64,000 nucleotides of DNA from Oncorhynchus masou masou. Its lineage: Eukaryota > Chordata > Actinopteri > Salmoniformes > Salmonidae. Shown here piece by piece: positions 28,653 through 43,500 of the stretch (within the stretch, counting starts at the first letter, position 1; each line of letters opens with the position of its first letter). Below the pieces are notes generated by a model. That model saw nothing but the letters and a program-made list of their open reading frames with translations, was not told the origin of the DNA and did no database searches. Position numbers and translations under genes: made by a program. The stretch is taken from assembly GCF_036934945.1 (NCBI RefSeq), contig NC_088242.1:471200-535199 (forward strand), in the 5' to 3' direction.

Positions 28653-31600
28653 TACCACTACTACTAATGTTCTACATGTCAGCTGCTACCACTACTACTA
28701 ATGCTCTTCATGTCAGCTGCTACCATACATGTCAGCTGCGACCACTACTACTAATGTTCATCATGTCAGCTGCTACCATAATGTTCCACTACTACTAATG
28801 TTCTGATAATGTTCATGTCAGCTGCTACCACTACTACTAATGTTCTGATAATGTTCTGCATGTCATGTCAGCTGCTACCACTACCAATGTTCTGATAATG
28901 TTCTAATGTCAGCTCAACCACTACACTGTTCAACTGTCAGCTGCCACCACTACTACTAATGTTCTGATAATGTTCTGCATGTCACCACTGCTACTAATGT
29001 TCACTACTACTAATGTTCTGATAATGTTCTGCATGTCAGCTGCTACCACTGCTACTAATGTTCTGATAATGTTCTGCATGTCAGCTGCTACCACTACTGC
29101 TAATGCTTCAACATGTCAGCTGCTGTCAGCTGCACCACTACTACTATGTCATGTTCTGATAATGTTCTGCATGTCAGCTGCTACCACTACTACTAATGTT
29201 CTGATAATGTTCTGCATGTCAGGTGCTACCACTACTACCAATGTTCTGATAATGTTCTGCATGTCAGCTGCTACCACCACTACTACTAGTGTTCAACATG
29301 TTCATAATGTTCTGCCACCACTACTACTAATGTTCTGATAATGTTCTGCATGTCAGCTGCCACCACTACTACTAATGTTCTGATAATGTTCTGCATGTCA
29401 GCTGCTACCACTACTACTAATGTTCTAATGATGTCATGTTCTGCATGTCAGCTGCTACCACTACTACCAATGTTCTACCACTATAATGTTCTGCATGTCA
29501 GCTTACTACCTCTACTACCAATGTTCTGATAATGTTCTGCATGTCAGCTGCTACCACTACTACTGCTAATGTTCTGATAATGTTCTGCATGTCAGCTGCT
29601 ACCACTACTACCAATGTTCTGATAATGTTCTACATGTCACTACTACAAATGTCTGCTACCACTACTACTAATGTTCTGATAATGTTCTGATAATGTTACT
29701 GCACTGCTGATGTCAGCTGTCTACCACTACTACTAATGTTCTGATAATGTTCTACATGTCAGCTGCTACCACTACTACTAATGTTCTGATAATGTACTAC
29801 TAATGTTCTGATAATGTTCTTCATGTCAGCTGCTTCCACTACTACTAATGTTCTGATAATGTTCTTCATGTCAGCCGCTACCACTACTACCAATGTTCTG
29901 ATAATGTTCTACATGTCAGCTGCATACCACTACTACCAATGTTCTGATATCAGCTTCACCTCTACTACCAATGTTCTGATAATGTTCTACATGTCAGCTG
30001 CAACTATACTAAAGTTCTGATAATGTTCTGCATGATAATGTTCTGCATGTCAGGTGCTGTTCTGATAATGTTCTACAGCTGCTACCACTACTACTAATGT
30101 TCTGCATGTCAGCTGCTACCACTACTACTAATGTTCTGATAATGTTCTGATAATGTTCTGATAATGTTCTGCATGTCAGCTGCTACCACTACTACTAATG
30201 TTCTGATAATGTTCTGCATGTCAGCTGCTACCACTACTACTAATGTTCTGATAATGTTCTGCATGTCAGCTGCTACCACTACTACTAATGTTCTGATAAT
30301 GTTCTTCATGTCAGCTGCTACCACTACTACTAATGTTCTGATAATGTTCTACATGTCAGCTGCTACCACTACTACTAATGTTCCGATAATGTTCTGCATG
30401 TCAGCTGCTACCACTACTACTAATGTTCAACATGTCTGCTATAATGTTCTACATGTCAGCTGCTACCACTACTACTAATGTTCTACATGTCAGCTGCTAC
30501 CACTACTACTAATGTTCAACATGTCCGCTGCTACCACTACTACTAATGTTCTGATAATGCTCTACATGTCATCTGCTACCACTACTACTAATGTTCAACA
30601 TGTCCGCTGCTGCTACCACTACTACTAATGTTCAACTACTACTAATGTTCTACATGTCAGCTGCTACCACTACTACTAATGTTCTGACCACTGTTCAGTC
30701 AGCTGCTACCACTACTACTAATGTTCTGATAATGTTCTGCATGTCAGCTGCTACCACTACTACTAATGTCCTGATAATGTTCTGCATGTCAGCTGCTACC
30801 ACTACTACTAATGTTCTGATAATGTTCTGCATGTCAGCTGCTACCACTACTACTAATGTTCTGATAATGTTCTGCATGTCAGCTGCAACCACTACTACTA
30901 ATGTTCTGATAATGTTCTGCATGTCAGCTGCTAGACCACTACTACTAATGTTCTGATAATGTTCTGCATGTCAGCTGCTACCACTACTACTAATGTTCTG
31001 ATATAATGTTCTGCATGTCAGCTGTTCTGACCATGTCAGACTACTAATGTTCTGATAATGTTCTTCATGTCAGCTGCTACCACCACTACTCTACTAATGT
31101 TCTGCATGTCAGTTGCTACCACTACTACTAATGTTCTGATAATGTTCTGCATGTCAGCTGCTACCACTACTACTAATGTTCTGATAATGTTCTGCATGTC
31201 AGCTGCTACCACTACTACTAATGCTCAATGTCATGCAACCACTCTGCTGCTACCACTACTACTAATGTTCTACATGTCAGCTGCTACCACTACTACTAAT
31301 GTTCTGATAATGTTCTACATGTCAGCTGCTACCACTACTACTAATGTTCAGCTGCTACCACTACTACTGTCCGCAGCTGCTACCACTACTACTAATGTTC
31401 AACATGTCAGCTGCTACCACTACTACTAATGTTCTGATAATGTTCTTCATGTCAGCTGCTACCACTACCAATACTAATGTCAGCTGCTACCACTATGTCC
31501 GATAATGTTCTGCATGTCACCACTACTACTAATGTTCTACCACTACTGTTCTGCTACCACTGCTACCACTACTACTAATGTTCAACATGTCCACTGCTAC

Positions 31601-34521
31601 CACTACTACTAATGTTCAACATGTTCTGTCAGCTACCACTACTACTAATGTTCTACATGTCAGCTGCTACCACTACTACTAATGTTCTGATAATGTTCTG
31701 CATGTCAGCTGCTACCACTACTACTAATGCTCTTCATGTCAGCTGCTACCACTACTACGAGCTACCACTGCTATGTCCTGTTCACCACTACTACTAATGT
31801 TCTGATAATGTTCTGCATGTCAGCTGCTACCACTACTACTAATGTTCTGATAATGTTCTGCATGTCAGCTGCTACCACTACTACTAATGTTCTGATAATG
31901 TTCTTCATGTCAGCTGCTACCACTACTACTAATGTTCTGATAATGTTCTGCATGTCAGTCAGCCGCTACCACTACTACCAATGTTCTGATAATGTTCTTC
32001 TACCTGCTGATAATGTTCTACATGTCAGCTGCTCACTACTAATGTTCTGATAATGTTCTGCATGTCACTACCACTATGTTCTGATAATGTTCTACATGTC
32101 AGCTGCTACCACTACTACTAATGTTCTGATAATGTTCTGCATGTCAGTTGCTACCACTACTACTAATATTCTGATTATGTTCTGCATGTCAGCTGCTACC
32201 ACTACTACTAATGTTCTGATAATGTTCTACATGTCAGCTGCTACCACTACTACTAATGTTCTGATAATGCTCTACTACTGTCATCTGCTACCACTACTAC
32301 TAATGTTCTGATAATGCTCTACATGTCAGCTGCTACCACTACTACTAATGTGATTCAACATGTCAGCTGCCACCACTACTACTAATGTTCTGATAATGTT
32401 CTTCATGTCAGCCGCTACCACTACTACTAATGTTCTGATAATGTTCTTCATGTCAGCCGCTACCACTACTACCAATGTTCTGATAATGTTCTGCATGTCA
32501 GCTGCTACCACGACTACTAATGTTCCGATAATGTTCTTCATGTCAGCTGCTACCACTACTTCTAATGTTCAACATGTCAGCTGCTACCACTACTACTAAT
32601 GTTCCGATAATGTTCTGCATGTCAGCTGCTACCACTACTACTAATGCTCAACATTTCTGCTGCTACCACTACTACTAATGTTCTACATGTCAGCTGCTAC
32701 CACTACTGACTAATGTTCTACATGTCAGCTGCTACCACTACTACTAATGTTCAACATGTCCGCTGCTACCACTACTACTAATGTTCAACATGTCCGCTGC
32801 TACCACTACTACTAATGTTCAACATGTCCTCTGCTACCACTACTATAATGTTCAACATGTCCGCTGCTACCACTACTACTAATGTTCTACATGTCCGCTG
32901 CTACCACTACTACTAATGTTCAACATGTCCACTGCTACCACTACTACTAATGTTCAACATGTTCTCTGCTACCACTACTACTAATGTTCTACATGTCAGC
33001 TGCTACCACTACTACTAATGTTCTGATAATGTTCTGCATGTCAGCTTCTACCTCTACTACCAATGTTCTGATAATGTTCTACATGTCAGCTGCTACCTCT
33101 ACTACCAATGTTCTGATAATGTTCTGCATGTCAGCTGCTACCACTACTACTAATGTTCTTCATGTCAGCTGCTACCACTACTACTAATGTTCTAATGTTC
33201 ATGTCAGCTGCTACCACTACTACTAATGTTCAAATGTTCTGCATGTCTACCACTACTACTAATGTTTCATGTCAGCCGCTACCACTACTACCAATGTTCT
33301 GATAATGTTCTACATGTCAGCTGCTACCACTACTACTAATATCCTGATAATGTTCTGCATGTCAGCCGCTACCACTACTACCAATGTTCTGAATATCAGC
33401 TTCTACCACTACTACTAATGTTCTGATAATGTTCTGCATGTCAGCTGCAACCACTACTACTAATGTTCTGATAATGTTCTTCATGTCAGCCGCTACCACT
33501 ACTACCAATGTTCTGATAATGTTCTGCATGTCAGCTTCTACCTCTACTACCAATGTTCTGATAATGTTCTACATGTCAGCTGCTACCTCTACTACTAATA
33601 TCCTGATAATGTTCTGCATGTCAGCTGCTACCACTACTACCAATGTTCTGAATATCAGCTTCACCTCTACTACCAATGTTCTGATAATGTTCTACATGTC
33701 AGCTGCTACCACTACTACTAAAGTTCTGATAATGTTCTGCATGTCAGCTGCGACCACTTCTACTAATGTTCTGCATGTCAGTTGCTACCACTACTACCAA
33801 TGTTCTGATAATGTTCTACATGTCAGCTGCTACCACTACTACTAAAGTTCTGATAATGTTCTGCATGTCACCTGCGACCACTACTACTAATGTTCTGATA
33901 ATGTTCTGCATGTCAGCTGCTACCACTACTACTAATGTTCTGATAATGTTCTGCATGTCAGCTGCAACCACTACTACTAATGTTCTGATAATGTTCTGCA
34001 TGTCAGCTGCTACCACTACTACTAATGTTCTGATAATGTTCTGCATGTCAGCTGCAACCACTACTACTAATGTTCTGATAATGTTCTGCATGTCAGCTGC
34101 TACCACGACTACTAATGTTCCGATAATGTTCTTCATGTCAGCTGCTACCACTACTACTAATGTTCCGATAATGTTCTGCATGTCAGCTGCTACCACTACT
34201 ACTAATGCTCAACATTTCTGCTGCTACCACTACTATTAATGTTCTACATGTCAGCTGCTACCACTACGACTAATGCTCTACATGTCAGCTGCTACCACTA
34301 CTACTAATGTTCAACATGTCCGCTGCTACCACTACTACTAATGTTCAACATGTCCGCTGCTACCACTACTACTAATGTTCAACATGTCCGCTGCTACCAC
34401 TACTACTAATGTTCAACATGTCCGCTGCTACCACTACTACTAATGTTCTACATGTCCGCTGCTACCACTACTACTAATGTTCAACATGTCCACTGCTACC
34501 ACTACTACTAATGTTCAACAT
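28653..34521 (+). repeat. Array 2, second part (28.7-34.5 kb), irregular then regular
   Basis: The same 45/34-bp units resume after the LINE. Between about 28700 and 32100 many units are cut or fused (for example cactgttcaactgtcagctg near 28923 and catgatgt-type joints near 29430), while 32350-34500 is regular. A block of consecutive 34-bp units with ccgctgctacc (about 32755-32970) ends in the variant gttctctgctacc at 32961, a landmark that recurs eight more times downstream (once as a shortened form). Confidence 0.93.
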
Positions 34522-37500
34522 GTTCTCTGCTACCACTACTACTAATGTTCTACATGTCAGCTGCTACCACTACTACTAATGTTCTGATAATGTTCTGCAT
34601 GTCAGCTGCTACCACTACTACTAATGCTCTTCATGTCAGCTGCTACCACTACGACTAATGCTCTTCATGTCAGCTGCTACCACTACTACTAATGTTCAAC
34701 ATGTCAGCTGCTACCACTACGACTAATGCTCTTCATGTCAGCCGCTACCACTACTACCAATGTTCTGATAATGTTCTGCATGTCAGCTTCTACCTCTACT
34801 ACCAATGTTCTGATAATGTTCTACATGTCAGCTGCTACCTCTACTACCAATGTTCTGATAATGTTCTGCATGTCAGCTGCTACCACTACTACTAATGCTC
34901 TTCATGTCAGCTGCTACCACTACTACTAATGCTCTTCATGTCAGCTGCTACCACTACGACTAATGCTCTTCATGTCAGCCGCTACCACTACTACCAATGT
35001 TCTGATAATGTTCTACATGTCAGCTGCTACCACTACTACTAATATCCTGATAATGTTCTGCATGTCAGCCGCTACCACTACTACCAATGTTCTGAATATC
35101 AGCTTCTACCTCTACTACCAATGTTCTGATAATGTTCTACATGTCAGCTGCTACCACTACTACTAAAGTTCTGATAATGTTCTGCATGTCACCTGCGACC
35201 ACTTCTACTAATGTTCTGCATGTCAGGTGCTACCACTACTACCAATGTTCTGATAATGTTCTACATGTCAGCTGCTACCACTACTACGAATGTCCTGATA
35301 ATGTTCTGCATGTCAGCTGCAACCACTACTTCTAATGTTCTGATAATGTTCTGCATGTCAGCTGCTACCACTACTACTAATGTTCTGATAATGTTCTGCA
35401 TGTCAGCTGCAACCACTACTACTAATGTTCTGATAATGTTCTGCATGTCAGCTGCTACCACTACTACCAATGTTCTGATAATGTTCTGCATGTCAGCTTC
35501 TACCCCTACTACCAATGTTCTGATAATGTTCTACATGTCATCTGCTACCACTACTACTAATGTTCTGATAATGTTCTGATAATGTTCTGCATGTCAGCTT
35601 CTACCACTACTACTAATGTTCTGATTATGTTCTGCTTGTCAGCTGCTACCACTACTACAAATGTTCTGAAAATGTTCTGCTTGTCAGCTGCCACCACTAC
35701 TACTAATGTTCTGCGTGTCAGCTGCTATCACTATAACTAATGTTCTGATAATGTTATGCATGTCAGCTGCTTCCACTACTACTAATGTTCTGATAATGTT
35801 CTGCATGTCAGCTGCTACCACTACTACTAATGTTCTGATAATGCTCTACATGTCATCTGCTACCACTACTACTAATGTTCTGATAATGCTCTACATGTCA
35901 GCTGCAACCACTACTACTAGTGTTCAACATGTCAGCTGCCACCACTACTACTAATGTTCTGATAATGTTCTGCATGTCAGCTGCTACCACTACTACTAAT
36001 ATTCTGCATGTCAGCTGCTACCACTACTATTAATGTTCTGATAATGTTCTGCATGTCATCTGCTACCACTACTACTAATGTTCTGATAATGTTCTTCATG
36101 TCAGCCGCTACCACTACTACCAATGTTCTGATAATGTTCTGCGTGTCAGCTGCCACCACTACTATTAATGTTCTGATAATGTTCTGCATGTCAGCTGCCA
36201 CCACTACTACTAATGTTCTGATAATGTTCTGCATGTCATCTGCTACCACTACTACTAATGTTCTGATAATGTTCTGCATGTCATCTGCTACCACTACTAC
36301 TAATGTTCTGATAATGTTCTACATGTCAGCTGCTACCACTACTACTAAAGTTCTGATAATGTTCTGCATGTCACCTGCGACCACTTCTACTAATGTTCTG
36401 CATGTCAGTTGCTACCACTACTACCAATGTTCTGATAATGTTATACATGTCAGCTGCTACCACTACTACTAATGTTCTGATAATGTTCTGATAATGTTCT
36501 GCATGTCAGCTTTTACCACTACTACTAATGTTCCGATAATATTCTTCATGTCAGCTGCTACCACTACTACTAATGTTCCGATAATGTTCTGCATGTCAGC
36601 TGCTACCACTACTACTAATGCTCAACATTTCTGCTGCTACCACTACTATTAATGATCTACATGTCAGCTGCTACCACTACGACTAATGCTCTACATGTCA
36701 GCTGCTACCACTACTACTAATGTTCAACATGTCCGCTGCTACCACTACTACTAATGTTCAACATGTCCGCTGCTACCACTACTACTAATGTTCAACATGT
36801 CCGCTGCTACCACTACTACTAATGTTCAACATGTCCGCTGCTACCACTACTACTAATGTTCTACATGTCCGCTGCTACCACTACTACTAATGTTCAACAT
36901 GTCCACTGCTACCACTACTACTAATGTTCAACATGTTCTCTGCTACCACTACTACTAATGTTCTACATGTCAGCTGCTACCACTACTACTAATGTTCTGA
37001 TAATGTTCTGCATGTCAGCTGCTACCACTACTACTAATGCTCTTCATGTCAGCTGCTACCACTACGACTAATGCTCTTCATGTCAGCTGCTACCACTACT
37101 ACTAATGTTCAACATGTCAGCTGCTACCACTACGACTAATGCTCTTTATGTCAGCTGCTACCACTACTACTAATGTTCTGATAATGTTCTGCATGTCAGC
37201 TTCTACCTCTACTACCAATGTTCTGATAATGTTCTACATGTCAGCTGCTACCTCTACTACCAATGTTCTGATAATGTTCTGCATGTCAGCTGCTACCACT
37301 ACTACTAATGCTCTTCATGTCAGCTGCTACCACTACTACTAATGCTCTTCATGTCAGCTGCTACCACTACGACTAATGCTCTTCATGTCAGCCGCTACCA
37401 CTACTACCAATGTTCTGATAATGTTCTACATGTCAGCTGCTACCACTACTACTAATATCCTGATAATGTTCTGCATGTCAGCCGCTACCACTACTATTAA

Positions 37501-40500
37501 TGTTCTGATAATGTTCTGCATGTCAGCTGCCACCACTACTACTAATGTTCTGATCATGTTCTGCATTTCAGCCGCTACCACTACTACCAATGTTCTGATA
37601 ATGTTCTGCATGTCAGCTTCTACCTCTACTACCAATGTTCTGATAATGTTCTACATGTCAGCTGCTACCACTACTACTAAAGTTCTGATAATGTTCTGCA
37701 TGTCACCTGCGACCACTTCTACTAATGTTCTGCATGTCAGTTGCTACCACTACTACCAATGTTCTGATAATGTTATACATGTCAGCTGCTACCACTACTA
37801 CTAATGTTCTGATAATGTTCTGCATGTCAGCTTTTACCACTACTACTAATGTTCCGATAATATTCTGCATGTAAGCTGCTACCACTCCTACTAATGTTCT
37901 GATAATGTTCTTCATGTCAGCTGTTTCCACTACTACTAATGTTCTGATAATGTTCTGCATGTCAGCTGTTTGCACTACTACTAATGTTCTGATTATGTTC
38001 TGCTTGTCAGCTGCTACCACTACTACAAATGTTCTGAAAATGTTCTGCTTGTCAGCTGCTACCACTACTACCAATGTTCTGCATGTTAGCTGCTACCACT
38101 ACAGCTAATGTTCTGATAATGTTCTGCATGTCAGCTGCTACCACTACTACTAATGTTCAACATGTCAGCTGCTACCACTACTACTAATGTTCCGATAATG
38201 TTCTGCATGTCAGCTGCTACCACTACTACTAATGTTCTGCATGTCAGCTGCTACCACTGCTACAAATTTTCTGATAATGTTTTGATAATGTTCTGCGTGT
38301 CAGCTGCTACCACTACTACTAATGTTCTGATAATGTTCTGCTTGTCAGGTGCTACCACTACTACTAATGTTCTGATAATGTCCTGCATGTCAGCTGCTAC
38401 CACTACAACTAATGTTCTGATAATGTTCTGCATGTCAGCTGCTACCACTACTACTAATGTTCAACATGTCAGCTGCTACCACTACTACTAATGTTCCGAT
38501 AATGTTCTGCATGTCAGCTGCTACCACTACTACTAATGCTCAACATTTCCGCTGCTACCACTACTACTAATGTTCTACATGTCAGCTGCTACCACTACGA
38601 CTAATGCTCTACATGTCAGCTGCTACCACTACGACTAATGCTCTACATGTCATCTGCTACCACTACTACTAATGCTCTACATGTCAGCTGCTACCACTAC
38701 TACTAATGTTCAACATGTCCGCTGCTACCACTACTACTAATGTTCAACATGTCCGCTGCTACCACTACTACTAATGTTCAACATGTCCGCTGCTACCACT
38801 ACTACTAATGTTCAATATGTCCGCTGCTACCACTACTACTATTGTTCTACATGTCAGCTGCTACCACTACTACTAAAGTTCAACATGTCCACTGCTACCA
38901 CTACTACTAATGTTCAACAGGTTCTCTGCTACCACTACTACTAATGTTCTACATGTCAGCTTCTACCACTACTACTAATGTTCTGATAATGTTCTGCATG
39001 TCAGCTGCTACCACTACTACTAATGCTCTTCATGTCAGCTGCTACCACTACGACTAATGCTCTACATGTCAGCTGCTGCCACTACTACTAATGTTCAACA
39101 TGTCAGCTGCTACCACTACTACTAAAGCTCTACATGTCAGCTGCTACCACTACTACTAATGCTCTTCATGTCAGCTGCTACCACTACTACTAATGTTCAA
39201 CATGTCAGCTGCTACCACTACTACTAATGTTCTGATAATGTTCTACATGTCACCTGCTACCACTACTGCTAATGCTCTACATGTCAGCTGCAACCACTAC
39301 TACTAGTTTTCAACATGTCAGCTGCCACCACTGCTACTAATGTTCTGATAATGTTCTGCATGTCAGCTGCAACCACTACTACTAATGTTCTGATAATGTT
39401 CTGCATGTCAGCTGCTACCACTACTACTAATGTTCTGATAATGTTCTGCATGTCAGCTGCAACCACTACTACTAATGTTCTGATAATGTTCTGCATGTCA
39501 GCTGCTACCACGACTACTAATGTTCCGATAATGTTCTTCATGTCAGCTGCTACCACTACTACTAATGTTCAACATGTCAGCTGCTACCACTACTACTAAT
39601 GTTCCGATAATGTTCTGCATGTCAGCTGCTACCACTACTACTAATGCTCAACATTTCTGCTGCTACCACTACTACTAATGTTCTACATGTCAGCTGCTAC
39701 CACTACGACTAATGCTCTACATGTCAGCTGCTACCACTACTACTAATGTTCAACATGTCCGCTGCTACCACTACTACTAATGTTCAACATGTCCGCTGCT
39801 ACCACTACTACTAATGTTCAACATGTCCGCTGCTACCACTACTACTAATGTTCAACATGTCCGCTGCTACCACTACTACTAATGTTCTACATGTCCGCTG
39901 CTACCACTACTACTAATGTTCAACATGTCCACTGCTACCACTACTACTAATGTTCAACATGTTCTCTGCTACCACTACTACTAATGTTCTACATGTCAGC
40001 TGCTACCACTACTACTAATGTTCTGATAATGTTCTGCATGTCAGCTGCTACCACTACTACTAATGCTCTTCATGTCAGCTGCTACCACTACGACTAATGC
40101 TCTTCATGTCAGCTGCTACCACTACTACTAATGTTCAACATGTCAGCTGCTACCACTACTACTAATGTTCTGATAATGTTCTGCATGTCATCTGCTACCA
40201 CTGCTACTAATATTCTGATAATGTTCTACATGTCACCTGCTACCACTACTGCTAATGCTCTACATGTCAGCTGCAACCACTACTACTAGTTTTCAACATG
40301 TCAGCTGCCACCACTGCTACTAATGTTCTGATAATGTTCTGCATGTCAGCCGCTACCACTACTACCAATGTTCTGATAATGTTCTGCATGTCAGCTTCTA
40401 CCTCTACTTCCAATGTTCTGATAATGTTCTACATGTCAGCTGCTACCACTACTACTAAAGTTCTGATAATGTTCTGCATGTCAGCTGCTACCACTACTAC

Positions 40501-43500
40501 TAATGTTCTGATAATGTTCTTCATGTCAGCCGCTACCACTACTACCAATGTTCTGATAATGTTCTGCATGTCAGCTTCTACCTCTACTACCAATGTTCTG
40601 ATAATGTTCTACATGTCAGCTGCTACCTCTACTACTAATATCCTGATAATGTTCTGCATGTCAGCCGCTACCACTACTACCAATGTTCTGAATATCAGCT
40701 TCTACCTCTACTACCAATGTTCTGATAATGTTCTACATGTCAGCTGCTACCACTACTACTAAAGTTCTGATAATGTTCTGCATGTCACCTGCGACCACTT
40801 CTACTAATGTTCTGCATGTCAGCTGCTACCACTATTACCAATGTTCTGATAATGTTCTGCATGTCAGCTTCTACCCCTACTACCAATGTTCTGATAATGT
40901 TCTACATGTCATCTGCTACCACTACTACTAATGTTCTGATAATGTTCTGATAATGTTCATGTCAGCTGCTACCACTACTACTAATGTTCTGATTATGTTC
41001 TGCTGTCAGCTGCTACCACTACTACAAATGTTCTGAAAATGTTCTGCATGTCAGCTGCCACCACTACTACTAATGTTCTGCGTGTCAGCTGCTATCACTA
41101 TAACTAATGTTCTGATAATGTTATGCATGTCAGCTGCTTCCACTACTACTAATGTTCTGATAATGTTCTGCATGTCAGCTGCTACCACTACTACTAATGT
41201 TCTGATAATGCTCTACATGTCATCTGCTACCACTACTACTAATGTTCTGATAATGCTCTACATGTCAGCTGCAACCACTACTACTAGTGTTCAACATGTC
41301 AGCTGCCACCACTACTACTAATGTTCTGATAATGTTCTGCATGTCAGCTGCTACCACTACTACTAATATTCTGCATGTCAGCTGCTACCACTACTATTAA
41401 TGTTCTGATAATGTTCTGCATGTCATCTGCTACCACTACTACTAATGTTCTGATAATGTTCTTCATGTCAGCTGCTACCACTACTACCAATGTTCTGATA
41501 ATGTTCTGCATGTCAGCTGCCACCACTACTATTAATGTTCTGATAATGTTCTGCATGTCAGCTGCCACCACTACTACTAATGTTCTGATAATGTTCTGCA
41601 TGTCATCTGCTACCACTACTACTAATGTTCTGATAATGTTCTGCATGTCATCTGCTACCACTACTACTAATGTTCTGATAATGTTCTACATGTCAGCTGC
41701 TACCACTACTACTAAAGTTCTGATAATGTTCTGCATGTCACCTGCTACCACTTCTACTAATGTTCTGCATGTCAGTTGCTACCACTACTACCAATGTTCT
41801 GATAATGTTATACATGTCAGCTGCTACCACTACTACTAATGTTCTGATAATGTTCTGATAATGTTCTGCATGTCAGCTTTTACCACTACTACTAATGTTC
41901 TGATAATGTTCTTCATGTCAGCTGCTACCACTACTACTAATGTTCTGATAATGTTCTGCATGTCAGCTGCTACCACTACTACTAATGTTTTCTGATACCA
42001 CTACTATTAATGTTCTGCATGTCAGCTGCTACCACTACTAATGCTCTACATGTCAGCTGCTACCACTACTACTAATGTTCAACATGTCCGCTGCTACCAC
42101 TACTACTAATGTTCAACATGTCAGCTGCTACCACTACTACTAATGTTCTGAACATGTCAGCTGCTACCACTACTACTAATGTTCAACATGTCAGCTGCTA
42201 CCACTACTACTAATGTTCTACTATAATGTACCACTACTACTAATGTTCAACATGTCCACTGCTACCACTACTACTAATGTTCAACATGTTCTGCTACCAC
42301 TACTACTAATGTTCTACATGTCAGCTGCTACCACTACTACTAATGTTCTGATAATGTTCTGCATGTCAGCTGCTACCACTACTACTAATGTTTCTGATAA
42401 TACTACTTGCTCTTCATGTCAGCTGCTACCACTACTACTAATGTTCAACATGTCATGCTAATGTAATGCTGCTTTATGTCAGCTGCTACCACTACTACCA
42501 ATGTTCTGATAATGTTCTGCATGTCAGCTTCTACCTCTACTACCAATGTTCTGATAATGTTCTACATGTCAGCTGCTACCTCTACTACCAATGTTCTGAT
42601 AATGTTCTGCATGTCAGCTGCTACCACTACTACTAATGCTCTTCATGTCAGCTGCTACCACTACTACTAATGTTCTTCATGTCAGCTGCTACCACTACTA
42701 CTAATGTTCTTCATGTCAGCTGCTACCACTACTACCAATGTTCTGATAATGTTCTACATGTCAGCTGCTACCACTACTACTAATATCCTGATAATGTTCT
42801 GCATGTCAGCTGCTACCACTACTACTAATGTTCTGATAATGTTCTGCATGTCAGCTGCTACCACTACTACTAATGTTCTGATCATGTTCTGCATTTCAGC
42901 TACCACTACTACCAATGTTCTGATAATGTTCTGCATGTCAGCTTCTACCTCTACTACCAATGTTCTGATAATGTTCTACATGTCAGCTGCTACCACTACT
43001 ACTAAAGTTCTGATAATGTTCTGCATGTCACCTGCGACCACTTCTACTAATGTTCTGCATGTCAGTTGCTACCACTACTACCAATGTTCTGATAATGTTA
43101 TACATGTCAGCTGCTACCACTACTACTAATGTTCTGATAATGTTCTGATAATGTTCTGCATGTCAGCTTTTACCACTACTACTAATGTTCTGATAATATT
43201 CTGCATGTAAGCTGCTACCACTACTACTAATGTTCTGATAATGTTCTTCATGTCAGCTGTTTCCACTACTACTAATGTTCTGATAATGTTCTGCATGTCA
43301 GCTGTTTGCACTACTACTAATGTTCTGATTATGTTCTGCTTGTCAGCTGCTACCACTACTACAAATGTTCTGAAAATGTTCTGCTTGTCAGCTGCTACCA
43401 CTACTACTAATGTTCTGCATGTTAGCTGCTACCACTACTACAAATTTTCTGATAATGTTTTGATAATGTTCTGCATGTCAGCTGCTACCACTACTACTAA

